From the NCBI RefSeq assembly GCF_037126465.1, contig NC_088201.1, forward strand, positions 190,366,031 to 190,430,030: DNA of 64,000 nt, given 5' to 3'. Source of the stretch: Ornithodoros turicata. Its lineage: Eukaryota; Arthropoda; Arachnida; Ixodida; Argasidae. Both the position numbers and the translations under genes were made by a program. Below the pieces are notes generated by a model, which saw only the letters and a list, made by a program, of their open reading frames with translations, ran no database searches and was not told the origin of the DNA. This document shows, in pieces, positions 60,501-64,000 of this stretch; position 1 is the stretch's first letter; each line of letters opens with the position of its first letter.

Positions 60501-60950
60501 CCGGTACGGGAGAGACTCCGCCGTTTCGGTTTGTCTCGAACGGACGTATGTGTGGTGTGTGGTGAGGTAGAAAGTCACCGCCACGTGTTCTATGACTGCC
60601 TGAATGCAGCTGCCATGTGGCGCAGGGTGGCAGCTCTTTATCATCTGCCTGGTATCTGCTACGACACTGTGAGGTTCCTGTACCCGGTGCCGGTGCCGTC
60701 GAGGAAGCAGCCCGCGTTCATACTTCTTGTAGCGGAGATCTGCTTCCAGCTCTGGTGCGCAAGGACAAGGTGTGTGTATGGCGGTCTGCCAGCGGACCTT
60801 GTGACACTAATGATGTCTACCCGACTCGCCCTAAAATCACAGCTGCAGGCTGAGCTCAAGTCGCTTGGCAGAGACGCCTTCCGCCGTCGATGGAGAAGTC
60901 ACTGTGACATCTTCGTCCTCGTGAATGGACACGTCGTGATAAAACTTTAA
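57552..60950 (+). CDS. E8 ORF2: endonuclease/reverse transcriptase
   Basis: 1,132 aa. The ATG (MKVMSLNVRGL) lies 20 nt inside ORF1, in the +1 frame, and aligns with the E4 start; translation by re-initiation or coupled termination is likely. Endonuclease: LLQETHF, GGDFNCVIN, RLDRFYV and FSDHKALV. RT: GKTPGPDGLPVELY, SFDQEKAFDRV (Asp ~589), GVRQGCPLSP and AYADDLTVC (~691). Knuckle CVVCGEVESHRHVFYDC. The C-terminus RRWRSHCDIFVLVNGHVVIKL is shared in form by E5, E6 and the shifted frame of E4. Confidence 0.94.
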   Translation: MKVMSLNVRGLRQHKKQRMLGSLMDGLQVDVVLLQETHFSCLSEARDFENRLGVKGYFSFGHSRSRGVAVLFTRRFPGTVLRHSFDFEGRLISVDISLRGRDLRVLCVYAPTDDQERNDFFRSIDPYLHGKRDVIFGGDFNCVINETYDRTGGTQRHQIWKSRELRRLLSACVLTDVWVHVYGTTPGFTFSAGERHVRLDRFYVTGTVLPLVTGCAVVQVGTSAQFFSDHKALVLETQDPIGFGPQPSPWRLNVSLLEDEMVVGDVERYLMDKLQEEKSLAWWDSVKVGLRDIFIKWGKKRASERRKDIRILQVGLRGLLECGLSTQEEKCAFKEMQAQLSALLWHNAQRWTAPGNEPGSRRIPGHVQTALGENRLTPRVHMDQLIKDDGTVASTMEDLLATCHAYYARLFSQKPVESSLWDQVCAEYPSLPPDQSGDLDLDISVTEIYQAAKEMRKGKTPGPDGLPVELYLRFWKYLGGALGEVFCIAIEKGVLPESSRCGLIKLLCKDPMRSQELSAWRPITLLNTDYKILAKVIQMRLSRVLDSIISPAQACAVPGRSVQQHLFALRDIFYWVADRRSSALMVSFDQEKAFDRVCHEFLFYVLRRAGLGERFQRFVRVLYTEAESRVLVNGKSSSSIEVKSGVRQGCPLSPLLYVLVFEVAITMLSKDCHLPRLPVPGSHRFPTLFAYADDLTVCVPSPDAVMQVLACLDKYSRASGAKINERKSAILPIGTEFPYSDAYGIPVKDSCRILGIHFNQRGPLTRNWELALRDTTRRIESLSHVVLDFRERAEVVSRHLCSHFWYFGTAFQPSTATARRANSLTFRFFWSGRPERVQRALMMRPAEMGGWRFPDVRLLCAALGLASLFAILRDRSHISHDLAVFFLGTSIRDLGGSYDNTRPHTERLMTFYLIMKRYAVRLRQLLPDTDFTTWSVRQLYEALCEASFPVQGPQPQVNRRNIPSRLIEGRRVDVLWQISHEILPVRERLRRFGLSRTDVCVVCGEVESHRHVFYDCLNAAAMWRRVAALYHLPGICYDTVRFLYPVPVPSRKQPAFILLVAEICFQLWCARTRCVYGGLPADLVTLMMSTRLALKSQLQAELKSLGRDAFRRRWRSHCDIFVLVNGHVVIKL

Positions 60951-61256
60951 GCGCGTCACAGATCGGGCCGAGTCACGGTGTACCTGTTGTTGTTTCTTTT
61001 CTTTCTCATGCATATTATGCGCTGGTTATTTTGAATTCATGTGTACTACACTTTAGGCACTTGTAGATTATGTATGGGGAAGTAGGCGTCGTGCATTCTT
61101 GTGTGTGTGCATTTTGTACTTAGTCTAGCACATTTTTCAGTTTTTCTCGGGTGCTCGGCGTGAGTAGGCCTACTGCATGTCCTGGTGTCATGTTGCCCGT
61201 GTGTAGATTTTGACGATGCTTTGACGTTGTAGACATTTGTGGTGTACAGTTTACTC

Positions 61257-61262
61257 ATTAAA
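61257..61262 (+). promoter_or_regulatory. E8 polyadenylation signal ATTAAA
   Basis: 6 nt before the U5 junction, identical context to E7. Confidence 0.5.
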
Positions 61263-61268
61263 TACTCA

Positions 61269-61352
61269 TTTACTAAAGATCACCGTGGAGGGGGACAACA
61301 CAATGAGCTTCTAGACAATTTTTGATAGGCCTAACCCGTTTGGGGAAGGCTA
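61269..61352 (+). pseudogene. 5'-truncated U5 snRNA (nt 44-127) after E8
   Basis: Its first 22 bases form the right duplication of E8. Confidence 0.87.
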
Positions 61353-61534
61353 CATCATTCAATTCAAAGAGAAAACATGCGTCCAGCTAGGACGTGTCCT
61401 GACCAGCCACACCCCCTGCCCAAAACAGAAAAAACAAATAGAGGAAAAGAAAGAAAGAGAGAGGCAGGACTCCACCACTTTGCCTCTCATATGTTTGAAA
61501 TAGGGCGTCGGCGAACGTTGAAAATTTAGGACAT

Positions 61535-61661
61535 ATGCTCTGGTCTCCCTTCAAATCCGCGTATTGATCTTTCGCCTTTTACTAAAGATCACCGTGGAGG
61601 GGGACAACACAATGAGCTTCTAGACAATTTTTGATAGGCCTAACCCGTTTGGGGAAGGCTA
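61535..61661 (+). ncRNA. U5 snRNA copy 64
   Basis: C unit, GGTCGG spacer. Confidence 0.9.
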
Positions 61662-61843
61662 CATCATTCAATTCAAAGAGAAAACATGCGTCCAGGTCGG
61701 ACGTGTCCTGACCAGCCACACCCCCTGCCCAAAACAGAAAAAACAAATAGAGGAAAAGAAAGAAAGAGAGAGGCAGGACTCCACCACTTTGCCTCTCATA
61801 TGTTTGAAATAGGGCGTCGGCGAACGTTGAAAATTTAGGACAT

Positions 61844-61970
61844 ATGCTCTGGTCTCCCTTCAAATCCGCGTATTGATCTTTCGCCTTTTACTAAAGATCA
61901 CCGTGGAGGGGGACAACACAATGAGCTTCTAGACAATTTTTGATAGGCCTAACCCGTTTGGGGAAGGCTA
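61844..61970 (+). ncRNA. U5 snRNA copy 65
   Basis: C unit, CTAGG/CACATCCCC spacer; last complete copy in the window. Confidence 0.9.
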
Positions 61971-62152
61971 CATCATTCAATTCAAAGAGAAAACATGCGT
62001 CCAGCTAGGACGTGTCCTGACCAGCCACATCCCCTGCCCGAAACAGATAAAACAAATAGAGGAAAAGAAAGAAAGAGAGAGGCAGGACTCCACCACTTTG
62101 CCTCTCATATGTTTGAAATAGGGCGTCGGCGAACGTTGAAAATTTAGGACAT

Positions 62153-62200
62153 ATGCTCTGGTCTCCCTTCAAATCCGCGTATTGATCTTTCGCCTTTTAC
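62153..62200 (+). pseudogene. 3'-truncated U5 snRNA (nt 1-48) before E9
   Basis: Ends CGCCTTTTAC in loop I. The last TAC may instead belong to E9, whose relatives read TACGCCCG here. Confidence 0.85.
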
Positions 62201-64000
62201 GCCCGACTGTTCTCAAAGAAAGATGCGGACGCCTCGCTGTGGGATGAAGTATGCGAAGACTTCCCAAGTTTGACATCAGATCAGTCAAGTGACTTAGATC
62301 TCGACGTTTCCGTCCACGAACTTTTCGTGGCTGCAAAGGCTATGAGGAAGGGAAAGACACCGGGTCCGGATGGCCTACCCGTGGAGTTTTATCTTCGCTT
62401 CTGGGACTGCCTTGGCGGGGCTCTCCGGGACATTTTCGGCGCTTCTCTCGAACAGGGCATTCTCCCAGAATCCACCCGCTGTGGATTAATCACACTTTTG
62501 TGCAAAGACCGCTCACGTTCTGAAGACCTGTCTGCCTGGCGACCGATTACTCTGCTGAACGTAGACTACAAGTTGTTTGCCAAAGTCCTCCAGCTTCGAA
62601 TTTCGAGAGTTCTGGACCTTATAATCTCTCCTGCACAGGCATGTTCGGTTCCTGGTCGAAGTATCCAGCAGCATCTCTTTGCCTTGCGTGACATCCTTTA
62701 CTGGGTCGCAGACAGAAGATCGTCAGCACTCGTCGTCTCCTTTGATCAAGAGAAAGCCTTTGACCGGATCTGCCACGCCTTCCTGTTTTACATCTTGCAG
62801 CGAGCGGGCTTTGGCGAACGTCTTCAACGCTTTGTTCGTGTCCTGTACTCTGGAGCAACCAGTCAAGTGCTCGTGAATGGCAGACCATCTGCAGCCTTCC
62901 CGGTGCACACGGGTGTAAGGCAGGGATGTCCCTTGTCGCCTATCCTGTACGTTCTCGTGTTCGAAGTCGCAATCAGGATGTTATCTAAGGAGAGCAGGGT
63001 GCCCAGGCTTCCTGTACCAGGCAGTCATCGCTTCCCGACGCTATTCGCGTACGCGGATGACCTTACCGTGTGCTTGCCTTCGCCAGCTGCAGTTAAGGAA
63101 GTTCTGGACGTCTTGGGAAAGTACAGTCGTGCGTCCGGTGCAAAGGTGAACGAGCGGAAGTCGTCAATCCTGGCAGTTGGCGCCGATTTTCCATACACAG
63201 ACGCGTATGGCATACCTGTCAAAGAGTGTTGTCGCATCCTTGGGATCTATTTCAATCGAAGAGGCCCACTCACCAGGAATTGGGCAAACGCTGTGCGAGA
63301 TGCAGCGGACCGGATCGACTCACTTTCAGCGGTGTCCTTGGGCTTCAGAGACCGTGCAGAGGTTATAGGACGACACCTATGTTCGCGTTTCTGGTTCTTC
63401 GGAGCTGCCTTTCAACCAGCAACTGTAACAGCCCGTAGAGCCAACAGCATTATGTTTCGGTACTTCTGGTCTGGCCGTCCCGAACGAGTGACAAGAGCAG
63501 TGATGATGAGGGCACCGGATGTAGGAGGATGGAGGATCCCGGATGTACGACTGTTTTGTGCGGCTTTAGGCCTCGCTTCTCTATTCGCGGTCCTGCGTGA
63601 CTCTACGCACATCTCGCACGATCTGGCCGTCTTCTTCACGGGCACCTCTATCAGGGATTTTGGAGGCTCGTTTGATCACCGGCGACCCCACGCGGAACGG
63701 TTGATGACGTTCTACAGGATCATGCGTGGCTATGCAATCAGTCTCCATCGCCACCTGCCGGACAGCGACTTTCCTATGTGGTCCGTTAGGCAGTTGTACG
63801 AGGCTCTCTGCGAAATAAGCTTCCCCACCCAGGCAACATCGGGAAATCGCAGCCGTATTTCCTCGCGCCTGATCGAGAGCTCGAGGGTCGATGTGCTCTG
63901 GCAGCACTCCCACGATGTCCTACCGGTGAGGGCCCGCCTACGTCGCTTCGGCTTGTCCCGATCAGATGAGTGCGTGTTATGCAGAGCTGTCGAGACTCAT
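62201..64000 (+). mobile_element. E9: 5'-truncated U5-specific non-LTR retrotransposon, family VII (runs off window)
   Basis: Begins within ORF2, upstream of the RT core, and continues past the window end, so the 3' junction and target duplication cannot be seen. Related to E4 and E8 but distinct from both (for example LITLLCKDRSRSEDL against LIKLLCKDPSRSEDL in E4). Confidence 0.88.
62201..64000 (+). CDS. E9 ORF2 fragment: reverse transcriptase (no start, no stop in window)
   Basis: 600 codons open without interruption, from ARLFSKKDADASLW to VETH, the start of the C-terminal knuckle region. RT motifs: GKTPGPDGLPVEFY, SFDQEKAFDRI (near 62740-62770), GVRQGCPLSP and AYADDLTVC (Tyr codon 63050-63052). 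The knuckle begins CVLCRAVETH and its remaining residues lie outside. No endonuclease or ORF1. An open frame in a truncated copy suggests a recent insertion. Confidence 0.9.

Larger units (their letters stand above)
56157..61268 (+). mobile_element. E8: full-length U5-specific non-LTR retrotransposon, family VI
   Basis: A 5.1-kb element with a clear 22-bp target duplication. The 5' end AAAAAGATCGACGACGACGACG carries the shared motif at 56165-56178. ORF1 and ORF2 are open and overlap by 20 nt. The 318-bp 3' UTR ends ATTAAATACTCA, joined to U5 nt 44 as in E4 and E7. With two intact ORFs and a truncated relative (E7) nearby, this is the best candidate for a recently active element. Confidence 0.93.
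61269..62200 (+). repeat. U5 array, C-type units (E8 to E9)
   Basis: Truncated, two complete and one 3'-truncated copy, 309 bp apart; no other gene seen. Confidence 0.9.

Overview
The window is eukaryotic and most likely metazoan. Its backbone is a tandem array of U5 spliceosomal snRNA genes. I count 65 complete copies of 127 nt, all on the + strand, each with the invariant loop I (CGCCTTTTACT closed by GATCTTT/AAAGATC), an Sm site (AATTTTTGA) and a 3' terminal hairpin. There are also 15 partial copies, nearly all created by insertions. Three spacer classes exist. A-type units are 417 bp, with a 308-bp short form. B-type units are 308-324 bp (32785-34499). C-type units are 309 bp (45275-62200). 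The 417-bp unit carries an internal ~109-bp duplication, and the shorter units look like recombinants between its two halves. I cannot name the species; an arthropod or other invertebrate is plausible but unproven.

The array is interrupted by nine non-LTR retrotransposons (E1-E9), all in the same orientation as U5. Every 3' junction visible in the window lies in or beside loop I, at U5 nt 34-44. The full-length elements have two ORFs. ORF1 is a nucleic-acid-binding protein with three zinc knuckles and an acidic, Ser-rich tail. ORF2 has an apurinic-like endonuclease, a YADD reverse transcriptase and a C-terminal CCHC knuckle. The architecture is that of the Tx1/L1 group, whose known members include elements specific for other multicopy RNA genes. 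I do not recall a U5-specific family, so this is the candidate undescribed system.

Layout: A-type array 1-920; E1 921-5955 (family I); A array 5956-8625; E2 8626-13660 (near-identical copy of E1, 7,705 bp downstream); A array 13661-18649; E3 18650-23553 (family II); mixed A/short/B array 23554-34499; E4 34500-39715 (family III, ORF2 frameshifted near its 3' end); one hybrid unit 39716-40133; E5 40134-45274 (family IV); C array; E6 46211-49083 (family V, 5'-truncated); C array; E7 50650-52735 (5'-truncated copy of family VI); C array; E8 56157-61268 (family VI, full length); C array; E9 62201 to the window end (family VII, 5'-truncated). At least seven distinct families share one target site.

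How it may work (inference): the ORF2 endonuclease nicks the bottom strand at loop I and reverse transcription is primed there. The 3' junctions fall into two registers that follow family relationships. Element 3' ends have AATAAA/ATTAAA within 0-6 nt of the junction and no poly(A) tail, so transcripts probably read into the downstream U5 fragment. The 5' junctions vary, giving target duplications of 8-22 bp, apparent duplications of ~110 and ~168 bp, and one 15-bp deletion. Several elements sit directly behind an intact U5 promoter and the first 44-65 nt of U5, so they could be transcribed as U5 chimeras.
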